A stretch of DNA of 36,597 nt from Planctomycetaceae bacterium (GTDB lineage Bacteria > Planctomycetota > Planctomycetia > Planctomycetales > Planctomycetaceae): the NCBI GenBank assembly GCA_021732415.1, contig JAKFVC010000293.1, positions 1 through 36,597 of the forward strand, given 5' to 3'. The first letter of the stretch is position 1. The number at the start of each line of letters is the position of its first letter. Of the stretch, positions 1-8,268 are shown in pieces. The position numbers were made by a program, and so were the translations under genes. The notes under the pieces are model-generated. The model was not told the DNA's origin. It saw nothing but the letters and a program-made list of their open reading frames with translations, and did not search any database.

Positions 1-48
1 GAACAACACCATCTGATCACGCTTCTGTGGTGCACTGGCCCAACCCAT
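1..48 (-). CDS. 5' end of a leftward gene cut by the window edge (possibly transposase)
   Basis: An ATG on the minus strand at 48 is preceded by a good Shine-Dalgarno sequence (AAAGGAG, centred about 10 bp upstream), and the frame stays open to the window edge. Only 16 residues are visible, MGWASAPQKRDQMVLF. The RDQMVLF segment resembles the N-terminus of IS1182/IS5-type transposases, which often read R-x-Q-x-x-L/F-F before an L-D motif. That is recollection from a very short stretch and not a firm call. No terminal inverted repeat is obvious in 49-176. It could equally be an unrelated small gene. Confidence 0.3.
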   Translation of the reverse strand, partial: MGWASAPQKRDQMVLF

Positions 49-176
49 ATCTGCGGCTCCTTTGGTCCGCAATCTAGCGCACGGCTTCAAACTGGGCAAG
101 AGAAGGGTAAACTAAATCGACACGCCGGTCAGGGCGGGGGCTCACCAGTTTTCTCTGGCACGAGCGCTTAGTGGGA

Positions 177-752
177 TTACGTCTCAAGCTCATCCATGCG
201 ACGCTGGACGAAATCGCGTAGAAGCGCAAACGCTTCCAACTCCGCAGCTCCCGCGGTTTTCTCCAAGGGAATCTGCAGCCGATCATACTCCTGCATGATG
301 TAATCTCGTTTGAGCAGATGCACGCGAGTCGCCAGAATGGCCGCTTCCAGGACCGCGTGTTTGGCGCGATTGAAGCCGACAAAATCTCGCAGCCGCCCCA
401 TGTGAACCACGCGTGCGACGATATTGGTGCGGTCTTGCGAGTCATCCAGTTCGGTGACTTCGAACTCATACCAGCGGCAGGCCGATTTGATGACCTGCCC
501 TTTGACCTGCGCGGCGGGGAAGATCTCAGGCAACTGGTTCAGGCCCCCGATGGCCGCCTGGGCCAGCAGCAACACATCATCGGTGACGTGAAAGACTCCC
601 TGCCCGTGCAGTTTGAGATTCTGGTAGGTCCGCGAAGTCTTATAAGGGCGCAATCGCAACGTGGCGAACGAGGGTTCGACGTATGGCCCCATCGGAGCGA
701 AATTCACCAGCCCTTCGGGATCAATACTGGTGACAATCCCTTCCAAAATCAT
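177..752 (-). CDS. DUF447 family protein (flavin-reductase-like split barrel)
   Basis: This 191-residue protein starts MILEGIVTSIDPEGLVNFAP, the characteristic opening of DUF447 proteins, with the I-A/F-P-M-G-P element at about residues 18-23. DUF447 members have an FMN-binding split-barrel fold like flavin reductases. They occur in methanogens and in planctomycetes, where they often accompany tetrahydromethanopterin-linked C1 genes. None of those C1 genes is visible here, so a role in that pathway is inference from the family. There is no signal peptide or membrane segment, so it is probably cytoplasmic. The ATG at 752 has only a weak purine-rich stretch upstream, but it matches the family start exactly. 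The upstream neighbour on the same strand is the small gene at 1206-1529, separated by palindrome A1. Confidence 0.8.
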   Translation of the reverse strand: MILEGIVTSIDPEGLVNFAPMGPYVEPSFATLRLRPYKTSRTYQNLKLHGQGVFHVTDDVLLLAQAAIGGLNQLPEIFPAAQVKGQVIKSACRWYEFEVTELDDSQDRTNIVARVVHMGRLRDFVGFNRAKHAVLEAAILATRVHLLKRDYIMQEYDRLQIPLEKTAGAAELEAFALLRDFVQRRMDELET

Positions 753-857
753 GCGATGAACCCACCGAGAGTTGTTTCAAGACCTACAAGCCGCGCGCAG
801 AAGCCGTAGGTTAGCAGATCGGCGGATCAAATGAGACACTCAGCAGCATGCCGCAAT

Positions 858-1200
858 TGTAGGATGGGTCTCCAGACCCGTCTGAGCCCGTAACCATCGT
901 CGTCAAACGGTATTCATCCCGCGCGAATGCCACGCAGCGCACGGCTCAATTTGGCAAAGCGGTTGACGAACGCTTCAATACAGCAGAATTCGGGTGCCAC
1001 TGGCTATGCCAGTGCCGAGTGTCTATCGATTCCCTGTCCGGAAAATGCACTGGCCGAGCCAGTGGCACCCGAAGAAGAGTTTATTGGAGCGAAACACGCC
1101 TGATTGAACAAAGCCGCGCGCCACGCGCACCTCGCGAGGATCGATCGTTTGCGACGTCGAAGGTTACGGGCTCGGACGGGCCAGGAGACCCGTCCTACGA
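858..1200. repeat. Nested palindromic element A1 (about 340 bp)
   Basis: The outer arms (about 858-894 and 1162-1200) are imperfect inverted repeats sharing GGGTCTCC and GAGCCCGTAACC. Inside lie a second pair of inverted arms (992-1015 and 1047-1070), each of which is itself a hairpin (CACTGGC, 3-nt loop, GCCAGTG). A related element, A2, lies at 26318-26657. It begins 6 bp beyond the stop codon of the gene at 1206-1529. I see no plausible coding frame in it. Confidence 0.85.
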
Positions 1201-1205
1201 ACACA

Positions 1206-1529
1206 TCACCAGCCGAGTGACATATTGGTCTCAATCACGCGCTGAGCTTCATGCAAATCCACACCAGTATCTAGCATGTAAAGCCGAATCGCGTGAACCT
1301 TATCACCCTGGGCCCGAGCCAGACAATCGCGAGCCGTATCACACGGGCTCACGGTGTCCTTAATCCCCAGCAATCGCTTCGAGATCACCCAGACATCACG
1401 CGGACGTTTGGTCACGCGCACGACGTCTTCGCCGGGATAGTTCTCCTGAGCGATATGCTCGGCACCTTCCTTAGAGTCGGCCCAGCCGATCATGATGTGT
1501 GCGTTCGTTTCGATTTCAAACAACGGCAT
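1206..1529 (-). CDS. Small protein with L7/L12 C-terminal-like tail
   Basis: This is a 107-residue protein if translation starts at the ATG at 1529 (MPLFEIETNAHIMIGWADS). The open frame extends further upstream to 1757, but that extension is cysteine- and arginine-rich with no resemblance to a protein family, so the shorter form is preferred. A weak GGGGTG lies upstream of the chosen start. The first half has the pattern of a small alpha/beta domain. The tail, with A-I-R-L-Y, T-G-V-D-L-H-E-A-Q and V-I-E at about residues 80-100, matches the helix pattern of the ribosomal L7/L12 C-terminal domain (IKxYRExTGLxLKEAKxxVE). Many bacteria have stand-alone proteins with this fold and no known role. 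No signal peptide or membrane span is visible. Confidence 0.6.
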   Translation of the reverse strand: MPLFEIETNAHIMIGWADSKEGAEHIAQENYPGEDVVRVTKRPRDVWVISKRLLGIKDTVSPCDTARDCLARAQGDKVHAIRLYMLDTGVDLHEAQRVIETNMSLGW

Positions 1530-2235
1530 GATGGCACCCCGTTCTGACAACAGACCCGAACCAAATTCATGGAAAACGCTCCGGCGACCGCCCGAATAGC
1601 ACTCAGGCCACGCGGAACACGACGGTTTGCGAACACGTTTCGACGCACTTCTCCACAGCTGATCCGAGTATATCATGCTCCCGCGCAGTCGACCATTGTC
1701 GCGAGTGTTTTGACATATCGATCTTTTCCAATATGCAGTTACGCCATTTGGTGCCAAGTTTTTTTGTGAAACGGATCGCTATTCTGAGGCAACACTATAT
1801 GGATGAGGTTGTGCTGTTCGCAGAGTTTTCTGGCCCAGAGAGTTTCATCTTCAAAAATCTGAGATCTGTGAAATTCCCCTTGGGACGCTGAGAAATCGAA
1901 TCGAGTCCGCAAAGTTGGCGTGCTCGACTTCCCGAAACTGTCAGTACAGCAAGCTCCGAAAGTTCATACTTGCATTGGATTTAGACGATGATCTACAATA
2001 TGGTCATCGATTGATGTGTTAAGCTGAGATGAAGCGACACGACCGATCAGGCAAGATTTTCGGTGAAGCGAAGTTTTGCCTGCCCTGCCAGACGACATGC
2101 CATTCGCAGTGCGGTGTTGAGTTGACGGTCCGCCTGCCCACACGCGACAGATTGCTTCGCTGGAGCATCCAGCCGAGTTTTAGCACTAGTAGTGCAGATT
2201 AACCGTAGTTTCAGATTAACCTCGTGGTCCAGCCC
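1530..2235. other. Gene-poor stretch
   Basis: About 700 bp with no convincing coding frame on either strand. The base composition falls locally and stop codons are frequent. A modest stem-loop (arms 2048-2062 and 2069-2082, CAGGCAA pairing with TTGCCTG) and a short perfect palindrome GCACTAGTAGTGC (2182-2194) are visible. The last 100-150 bp should carry the promoter of the 2236 gene, but I cannot pick -35/-10 boxes with confidence. Confidence 0.5.
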
Positions 2236-4662
2236 ATGCGTGCCTCGCAGAATTGGCTCGGAATCGGAATTGCAGCCTGCTTATGCGGGTTGAGCGCCCT
2301 GCCGCTCAGCGCGGCGGAGTTGCAGATTTTTCCGACTCAAGTTGAGTTGTCCGACGCCCATGCCCGGCGACAACTGGTGGTCAGTCTGGATCAATCCGAC
2401 GTGACTCGCCAGGCGACCTACACTTCGACCAATCCGCAAGTCGTGAAAGTGGATTCCCGCGGTTTTGTCACGCCCTTGGCCGCCGGTTCTGCCGAGATCC
2501 TGGTCCGGTTTCAGTCTCAAGAACTGCGCGTACCGACACGCATTGCCGCTCTCGACGACAAACGCCAGATCGATTTCTCGAATGAGATCGAGCCCCTGCT
2601 AAGTCGTTTCGGCTGCAATGCGGGTGGTTGTCACGGAAAGGCCAGCGGTCAGAACGGTTTCAAGCTGTCGCTGTTCGGCTTCGACACCGACTTCGACTAT
2701 CAAGCTCTCGTACAAGAAGGACGCGGTCGCCGCATTTCCCAAACTGCCTCTGATCGCAGCCTGTTGCTGCGTAAAGCGGCCGGGCAGGCTCCGCACGGCG
2801 GTGGTCGACGGATCGAACCAGGCACCGAGGCCTATCATCTGATTCAGCGCTGGATAGAACAAGGATCTCCCCGCTCAGCCGCGACCGCCGCTCGCTTGGT
2901 GAATATCAAGATGTTCCCAACCGAACGTCTGATGCGTACCGGTGCCGAGCAGCAGTTGGCGGTCCTGGCGACGTACTCTGATGACACCGTCCGCGACATC
3001 ACCGCCGAGACGCAGTTTGCGAGCAATCTGGATCCAGTCGCCGCAGTCTCCGAACAAGGCTTGGTGCAATGCAACGGCCAGACCGGTGAAGCCACAGTCA
3101 TGGCCCGTTACATGGGTCAAGTTGCGGTGTTCCGGGCCCTCGTGCCACACGGTGCTCCGTTGGCAGAAATCGCCGGATTCGCCCCCAAGAATTACATCGA
3201 CGGACTGGTCGCAGCCAAGTGGAAGAAACTGGGACTGCAGCCGTCTGCCGTCTGCGATGATCCCACCTTCCTGCGTCGTGTCACGGTCGATCTCTGCGGC
3301 CGATTGCCGACTCCAGAAGAAGTCCGAGCGTTCCTCGCCGACACGTCCACCGACAAGCGTGACAAAGCTGTTGATCGCTTGTTGGCGACTGCCGACTATC
3401 CCGCCTACTTTGCGATGCGGTGGGGCACCATCCTGCGAAATTCCAATCTCGCGGGATCGACCCAGGCGTCGTACGCTTTCCAGAACTGGATCAAGGATCT
3501 CATCGCCCGCAATCGTCCCTACGACGAACTAGTGCGAGGCGTGATTGCCGCCGCTGGTGAATGGCAGGATGCTCCCGCCATCAACTGGTACTGGCAATCT
3601 CGCGACGACCAACTGCATCAAGTGACTGCTGACACGGCACAGGTGTTCCTGGGAATCCGCATGCAGTGTGCTCGCTGCCATCACCATCCCTACGAAAAAT
3701 GGGGCCAGGAAGACTACTACGGCTTGGCCGGCTTCTTTACCCGCCTGGGCCGCAAGAGTTTTGGCGAGCCGCCCCCGTACTTCTCTGCACCGCGCGTCAC
3801 CTTGGGAGACCGCAACCCGCTGACTGGACAGTCGCCCGAACCCAAATACCTCGGTGGCGACAAAGCGACTTTCACTCCCGAACAAGACCCGCGACATGGC
3901 CTGGTCGACTGGATGGTTCGTCCGGATAACCCCTATTTCACCAAAGTCATGGTGAACCGTCTGTGGGGACATTTCCTCGGCCGCGGCCTGGTCGATCAAA
4001 TCGACGATATGCGAGAAACCAATCCGCCATCGAATCCCGAATTGCTCGACGCGCTGGCCAAGGATTTTCGCGACCACAAGTTCGATATGCAGCATGTGAT
4101 TCGTGAGATCGTCACCAGCCGCACCTATCAATTAGATTCGCAGCCGACTGACGGCAATAAGTACGACCAGCAGAATTACGCTCGGTTCTATGGCCGCCGG
4201 CTAGTCGCCGAAGTTTTCCATGATGCGGTGACTCAAGCGACGGGCAGCAAGGCGCGGTTCGACAACATGGCGTCGTCGGCACGGGCCATTGATCTGCCGC
4301 ATGAAGGCTTTGGTTCGTATTTCCTGGATACCTTTGACAGACCTCGTCGAGTCACCGGCTGTGAATGCGAACGGTCCTCGAACGCGACATTGGGCCAGGT
4401 CCTGTTGCTCGCGAACTCAGATGAAATCGAAAACAGAATCAGCGACGGTAATGGTCGCATTGCGGCGTTGGTGAAAGACAAGAAAACAGATACCGAGTGT
4501 ATTGAAGAGCTGTATCTCGCGACATTGGGCCGCCTCCCCGCACCAGCGGAGATGACGAAGACTGCCAGCTACCTCACGAAGTTTTCTGGTGAGCGTCAGC
4601 AGGCTTTGGAAGATGTCTTGTGGAGTCTACTAAACTCGAAAGAGTTCATGTTCAATCATTAG
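2236..4662 (+). CDS. Secreted cytochrome-like protein with Big_2, DUF1549 and DUF1553 domains
   Basis: An 808-residue exported protein. A signal peptide (about residues 1-26, cleaved near LSAAEL) is followed by a bacterial Ig-like (Big_2) domain at about 30-105. A heme-type motif CNAGGCHG (C127, C132, H133) then appears with CX4CH rather than CXXCH spacing. A second Ig-like segment covers about 225-300, then DUF1549 (about 320-540, with canonical CARCH at 478-482) and DUF1553 (about 560-800). Planctomycetes carry many such PSCyt2/PSD1 proteins. Their reaction is unknown, and periplasmic electron transfer during polymer breakdown is the usual suggestion. The frame also allows a GTG at 2224, but ATG at 2236 gives a compact signal peptide. 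Neither start has a clear ribosome site. The DUF1501 gene follows on the same strand, the usual pairing. Confidence 0.9.
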   Translation: MRASQNWLGIGIAACLCGLSALPLSAAELQIFPTQVELSDAHARRQLVVSLDQSDVTRQATYTSTNPQVVKVDSRGFVTPLAAGSAEILVRFQSQELRVPTRIAALDDKRQIDFSNEIEPLLSRFGCNAGGCHGKASGQNGFKLSLFGFDTDFDYQALVQEGRGRRISQTASDRSLLLRKAAGQAPHGGGRRIEPGTEAYHLIQRWIEQGSPRSAATAARLVNIKMFPTERLMRTGAEQQLAVLATYSDDTVRDITAETQFASNLDPVAAVSEQGLVQCNGQTGEATVMARYMGQVAVFRALVPHGAPLAEIAGFAPKNYIDGLVAAKWKKLGLQPSAVCDDPTFLRRVTVDLCGRLPTPEEVRAFLADTSTDKRDKAVDRLLATADYPAYFAMRWGTILRNSNLAGSTQASYAFQNWIKDLIARNRPYDELVRGVIAAAGEWQDAPAINWYWQSRDDQLHQVTADTAQVFLGIRMQCARCHHHPYEKWGQEDYYGLAGFFTRLGRKSFGEPPPYFSAPRVTLGDRNPLTGQSPEPKYLGGDKATFTPEQDPRHGLVDWMVRPDNPYFTKVMVNRLWGHFLGRGLVDQIDDMRETNPPSNPELLDALAKDFRDHKFDMQHVIREIVTSRTYQLDSQPTDGNKYDQQNYARFYGRRLVAEVFHDAVTQATGSKARFDNMASSARAIDLPHEGFGSYFLDTFDRPRRVTGCECERSSNATLGQVLLLANSDEIENRISDGNGRIAALVKDKKTDTECIEELYLATLGRLPAPAEMTKTASYLTKFSGERQQALEDVLWSLLNSKEFMFNH

Positions 4663-4729
4663 AAATTTGAGATTTCAAATTTGAGATTTCAAATTTGGAC
4701 CGCGGTGATGAATTACCGCAGTCCAAATT
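4663..4729. repeat. Tandem 14-bp repeat plus hairpin D1
   Basis: Immediately after the stop codon at 4662 there are two perfect tandem copies of AAATTTGAGATTTC (4663-4676 and 4677-4690) and a partial third copy. A hairpin follows (arms 4692-4706 and 4715-4729, 15 bp with one mismatch, core TTTGGAC..GCGGT). The hairpin belongs to the same family as D2 at 21181-21322. It lies between two genes expected to be co-transcribed and has no T-run after it. Confidence 0.85.
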
Positions 4730-4734
4730 GTTGC

Positions 4735-4742
4735 GAAGAGGA
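4735..4742 (+). promoter_or_regulatory. Ribosome binding site of the DUF1501 gene
   Basis: GAAGAGGA lies 7 bp before the ATG at 4750. It decides the start, because the frame is open back to 4681 through the palindromic repeat. Confidence 0.7.
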
Positions 4743-4749
4743 TCTCGCT

Positions 4750-6078
4750 ATGCTCGACCTATTCGGAAGTACCGTGCGAACGTGTGACGGGGTCTCCCGC
4801 CGCAACTTCTTGCGCGTGGGTGCCCTGGCGGCCGGCGGCCTGACGCTGGCCGATCAGTTGCGTCTCGACGCGGCTGCGGCCGAGACCGGTGGCTCAACCA
4901 GCAAGAAAGCCGTCATTCAAGTCTGGCTGGCCGGTGGGCCCAGTCATATTGATATGTACGATCTCAAGCCGAATGCTCCGGCTGAGTTTCGCGGTGAATT
5001 CAAGGAAATCGACACGAACGTGTCGGGCATCCGCATCAGCGAACACCTGCCGCTGCAAGCGAAGATCTTCGACAAGCTGGCTGTGGTTCGCTCGGGCACG
5101 CATACCAATGCGGGGCACGGAATGGGCTCGCAGTGGATGTTGACCGGCTATCAGCCGACGATCGAAGTCAACGACAACATCTATCCCGCCTGCGGCTCGG
5201 TAGTCTCCCGAACCAAGGGTGCGAATGTCGCCGGCATGCCCGCCTATGTCACCCTGCCGCGTCGGTTGGGACTGGGGAATGCAGCTTACTTGGGCGCTTC
5301 CTACAACCCGTTCACTCCCGATGACGATCCCAATCAAGAAGGCTTTAAGGTTCGCAACCTGAAGTTGCCTGGCCGAGTGACCGAGGAGCGTCTGGATCGC
5401 CGCCGTGGTCTGTTGACCGATCTCGATACGATCCGGCGCGATGTCGACACCAAGGGCGATCTGCTGGGGCTGGACAAGTTCTATCGCGACGCGATGGAGA
5501 TGATCACTAACGATCGCGCCGTGAAGGCCTTCAATATTCAAGCCGAAGATCCTCGTCTGCGAGATCAATACGGCCGCAACGACCTTGGGCAAAGTTGCCT
5601 GCTGGCTCGCCGGTTGGTCGAATCGGGTGTCAGCTACGTGACGATTCAAGCCGGCGGCGGCTGGGATACTCACGGCGACAATTTCTCGCAACTCAAGAAG
5701 AATCTGCTGCCGAAATACGATCAAGCCGTCGCGGCTCTGGTCCAGGACTTGAACGACCGCGGCTTGCAGAACGACGTCCTGGTGATGACCTTCGGCGAGT
5801 TCGGTCGCACCCCGCGCATCAACGGTGGTGCGGGACGAGATCACTGGCCCGGAGCCATGTCCGTATTGTACGCGGGTGGCGGCTTGCGCATGGGCCAGAT
5901 GATTGGCACCACTGATGCGCGCGCCGAATATCCCGCCACGAAGGCGGCCTCACCCGGCTGCCTGTTGTCGACGATGTATCACACATTGGGAATTGACTAC
6001 AACCAGTCCTTCTACGATCAAGGCCGCCGGCCTCTGCAGATCCTCAACGAGGGACGCCCGATCGAAGAATTGATTTAG
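4750..6078 (+). CDS. DUF1501 protein, Tat-exported
   Basis: A 442-residue protein with a twin-arginine signal (SRRNFLRVGALAAGG, about residues 16-30), so it is probably exported folded. The body matches DUF1501, a branch of the alkaline phosphatase/sulfatase superfamily. The landmarks are WLAGGPSHIDMYDLKP near the start of the mature protein, GGGWDTHGDNF in the middle, and FGEFGRTP followed by GGAGRDHWP near the end. The conserved Asp/His residues are the expected metal ligands. No member has an established substrate that I can name. In planctomycetes this family is usually encoded directly after a DUF1549/DUF1553 gene, as here (87 bp gap containing repeat D1), so the two probably work together. 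An intrinsic terminator follows 20 bp after the stop. Confidence 0.92.
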   Translation: MLDLFGSTVRTCDGVSRRNFLRVGALAAGGLTLADQLRLDAAAAETGGSTSKKAVIQVWLAGGPSHIDMYDLKPNAPAEFRGEFKEIDTNVSGIRISEHLPLQAKIFDKLAVVRSGTHTNAGHGMGSQWMLTGYQPTIEVNDNIYPACGSVVSRTKGANVAGMPAYVTLPRRLGLGNAAYLGASYNPFTPDDDPNQEGFKVRNLKLPGRVTEERLDRRRGLLTDLDTIRRDVDTKGDLLGLDKFYRDAMEMITNDRAVKAFNIQAEDPRLRDQYGRNDLGQSCLLARRLVESGVSYVTIQAGGGWDTHGDNFSQLKKNLLPKYDQAVAALVQDLNDRGLQNDVLVMTFGEFGRTPRINGGAGRDHWPGAMSVLYAGGGLRMGQMIGTTDARAEYPATKAASPGCLLSTMYHTLGIDYNQSFYDQGRRPLQILNEGRPIEELI

Positions 6079-6097
6079 TTGTGAGTTGAGATTTTCA

Positions 6098-6144
6098 ACG
6101 GTCGCAGTCAGCATCGAAGGATGTCGACTGCGGCCGTTTTTTTG
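6098..6144 (+). terminator. Intrinsic terminator after the DUF1501 gene
   Basis: A 13-bp stem (AACGGTCGCAGTC at 6098-6110 pairing with GACTGCGGCCGTT at 6127-6139, with one G-T pair) is followed by a run of seven T. It starts 20 bp after the stop codon and closes the 2236-6078 operon. Unlike the other palindromes of the window it has the classic T-tract. Confidence 0.8.
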
Positions 6145-6316
6145 TGTCTCGTGAGATGGAGATTTCGTATCTCCGCCCTCTGGGCTGAAAGGCAATTGCG
6201 AATACGTGTCGTAGCTATATTCCCCCCCGAACCAATCAGCGTACTTTTATCTGGCACAAACGTCAGATATGATGGCCTTGTTCACTCTTAAACTGCATTG
6301 TTTTCAACTCCACCGC

Positions 6317-6320
6317 GGAG
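6317..6320 (+). promoter_or_regulatory. Ribosome binding site selecting a GTG start
   Basis: GGAG lies 7 bp upstream of GTG at 6328. The frame remains open to a TTG at 6298, but that codon has no such site. Confidence 0.55.
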
Positions 6321-6327
6321 CCTGCTC

Positions 6328-8262
6328 GTGGTTGATCTGTCTGCCCGGTCCATTCGCCACGTCTGCTGGATCATCACTGCCTGCCTGTGTCTGAATATCG
6401 GCAGCCTGCAAGCTCAGCCCCCCAAACTGGCTGTGTCCTCGTTCCCGTTGGACAACATCACACTGACACCACCGACCACCAAAGAATTTGCCGCTCAACT
6501 GGCGGGAGAAACATGGTGTAAAGCAGCGCCCGCCGAGACCAAAGGTGCCTGGAACCAACTCCCTGCCGGTGTGGATCGCAGTCAATGGGTGAGTGTTGTG
6601 ACGGTCGGCTTCAAAGGTCAGGCCGACACGTACGCCTTCATGTTCGACGGCCCGCAGGGTTCCATCTCGATGGCGACCCACATCCCGTTTCGTGAGGTCT
6701 GGTTGCCCGCCGGCGTCGCGGCCTGGGTCTGGCCGACCGACAGCATTCTCGGCGCTCTACGCGTCGGGTATCAGGATCATCTGCAGCGGCCGTCAACCGA
6801 GGGGACATTGGCACTGAGTGTCGTGCGCTGGGAGTCCAGCGCGGCGGACACCGTTGCGACCAGCAAAACATCCAACCTGGACGACGCACAGACGTTGGCT
6901 CCGGAACTGGTTCTGCCGTCCATGGAAGTCATGGCCCATGCCGCAGCGTTCGAAGCGGGCTGGGTGCCGACAGCTAGAGCTGAAGGTCCTGTTTCCAATG
7001 CGGCCGAAGCGGGTGGTAGTTCGGCCATCTGTGAAGTGAAGGTCGAAGATCAGGCGTGTTCTTTTCGTCTCAAGCTGCGTGACGGTGAGAAGGAATATGT
7101 GGTCACGAAGCTGCACGTTCCCTGGGAGACTTATCACGAACACCTCGTCAGGCTCTTTCGTTACGTCAAAAGCAATCGCGGGGTCAGCGACTTTTCGCAG
7201 ATTGCCCGGCATCCCGTTGAGTTGTTAGCAATTAGTGACGGGAAATTGGCCTGCCTGTTGAATCAGGAACTGGCGGTCTTCGATCTGGTCCAGGGCAAGA
7301 AAACGTGGACGACGGAACCCATGGTGAAGCCGCCCGGCTATCTGCCAATTCCTCAGTACACTGCGCTGCCCAATGAAAAGGGAATTGCACGTCTCTTGCG
7401 TTACCGACCGGCGCTGGCCGAGTTCAACTGGGAGTCTGGCAAGATCACAGCGCTGGCTCCTGCGGCAGCTGACGTTCGGCATCGGTTCAGCACCAGTGCG
7501 AGCGCCGACTTTGTTACATCCAACGCGAGTACCGTGTCGCTGCTACGCGAGGCCAAATCCGTGTGGGAGACAAAAGAGTCGGACGCCGTCAGCGCCGGCC
7601 CATTGCTGACTGACAATGACGTGATCTACGGTCAGGTCACGGGCCGCCTGGTCGCCCGCTCGGCTAAGGATAGCAAGGTCCGTTGGGAAAGCCGCTTACC
7701 GGGATCTCTGTACGGCAAGATCGTTCCCGCCGGCGACAGTGTGCTGGTCTTCTCCAATACCGCTGAAACGCTGGTCGCGGTGGATGTGGCCACGGGGAAA
7801 GAACACTGGCGATGTCCCGTGGGTGATGTCCTGCTGGAATCACCGTTGATTGTCGGCAAGCAAGTGGTGCTGGTGACTAAAAGCAATCGACTGCTGCTGG
7901 TTGATCTGACGTCAGGCAAAGTCCAGAACGACCTCCAATGGCCGACTTGGCTGGTTTCGGTGTCCATGATCAACAGCCGTCCCGAGCCCCTGTTGGCATG
8001 CAGCGATCTGCAAGGCACGGTGACGCTGCTGTCTCCGAAGGACTTGAATCCGACTCGCACGCTGCTCGTGGGGGCCCAACTGACCGGGCCACTCTTGTAT
8101 GCCGACAAGCTCTCCTACTCTTGGCCTGTTCCTCAGGCTGTCGAGTCTGAAGAAAATCTGCTGGCAGAGATTAAGGACGGACCAGTGAAATCGGGTCCTG
8201 CCTTGCTGGCGGCTGACGTTCAAGGCTTCCTCTACATTCTTCCTCTTTCGAGTCCGGAGTAA
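6328..8262 (+). CDS. Secreted PQQ-like beta-propeller protein
   Basis: A 644-residue protein translated from a GTG with a GGAG site 7 bp upstream. The signal peptide (about residues 1-30) contains the hydrophobic stretch VCWIITACLCLNIGSLQAQ. Residues from about 280 to the end carry repeated beta-propeller blades of the PQQ-like type: L-V-A-V-D-V-A-T-G-K-E-H-W-R, L-L-L-V-D-L-T-S-G-K and similar A-x-D-x-x-T-G-K-x-x-W cores. The first 270 residues are a beta-rich domain I do not recognise. Such propellers in planctomycetes are usually non-enzymatic surface or scaffold proteins. I see no residues proving PQQ binding. The next gene starts 6 bp after the stop, so the two form an operon and probably a functional pair. 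Confidence 0.75.
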   Translation: MVDLSARSIRHVCWIITACLCLNIGSLQAQPPKLAVSSFPLDNITLTPPTTKEFAAQLAGETWCKAAPAETKGAWNQLPAGVDRSQWVSVVTVGFKGQADTYAFMFDGPQGSISMATHIPFREVWLPAGVAAWVWPTDSILGALRVGYQDHLQRPSTEGTLALSVVRWESSAADTVATSKTSNLDDAQTLAPELVLPSMEVMAHAAAFEAGWVPTARAEGPVSNAAEAGGSSAICEVKVEDQACSFRLKLRDGEKEYVVTKLHVPWETYHEHLVRLFRYVKSNRGVSDFSQIARHPVELLAISDGKLACLLNQELAVFDLVQGKKTWTTEPMVKPPGYLPIPQYTALPNEKGIARLLRYRPALAEFNWESGKITALAPAAADVRHRFSTSASADFVTSNASTVSLLREAKSVWETKESDAVSAGPLLTDNDVIYGQVTGRLVARSAKDSKVRWESRLPGSLYGKIVPAGDSVLVFSNTAETLVAVDVATGKEHWRCPVGDVLLESPLIVGKQVVLVTKSNRLLLVDLTSGKVQNDLQWPTWLVSVSMINSRPEPLLACSDLQGTVTLLSPKDLNPTRTLLVGAQLTGPLLYADKLSYSWPVPQAVESEENLLAEIKDGPVKSGPALLAADVQGFLYILPLSSPE

Positions 8263-8268
8263 TCCGAT

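Noticed and set aside
1530-1757. N-terminal extension of the small gene at 1206-1529
   Set aside because: The extension looks non-coding (Arg/Cys/Ser-rich, no motif), and the ATG at 1529 starts a compact domain.
4894-5844. Minus-strand open frame (316 codons) opposite the first DUF1501 gene
   Set aside because: Antisense shadow; the sense frame carries the Tat signal and the GRDH motif.
6298-6327. TTG start for the PQQ-like gene at 6298
   Set aside because: GTG at 6328 has a GGAG site 7 bp upstream and starts just before the signal peptide.
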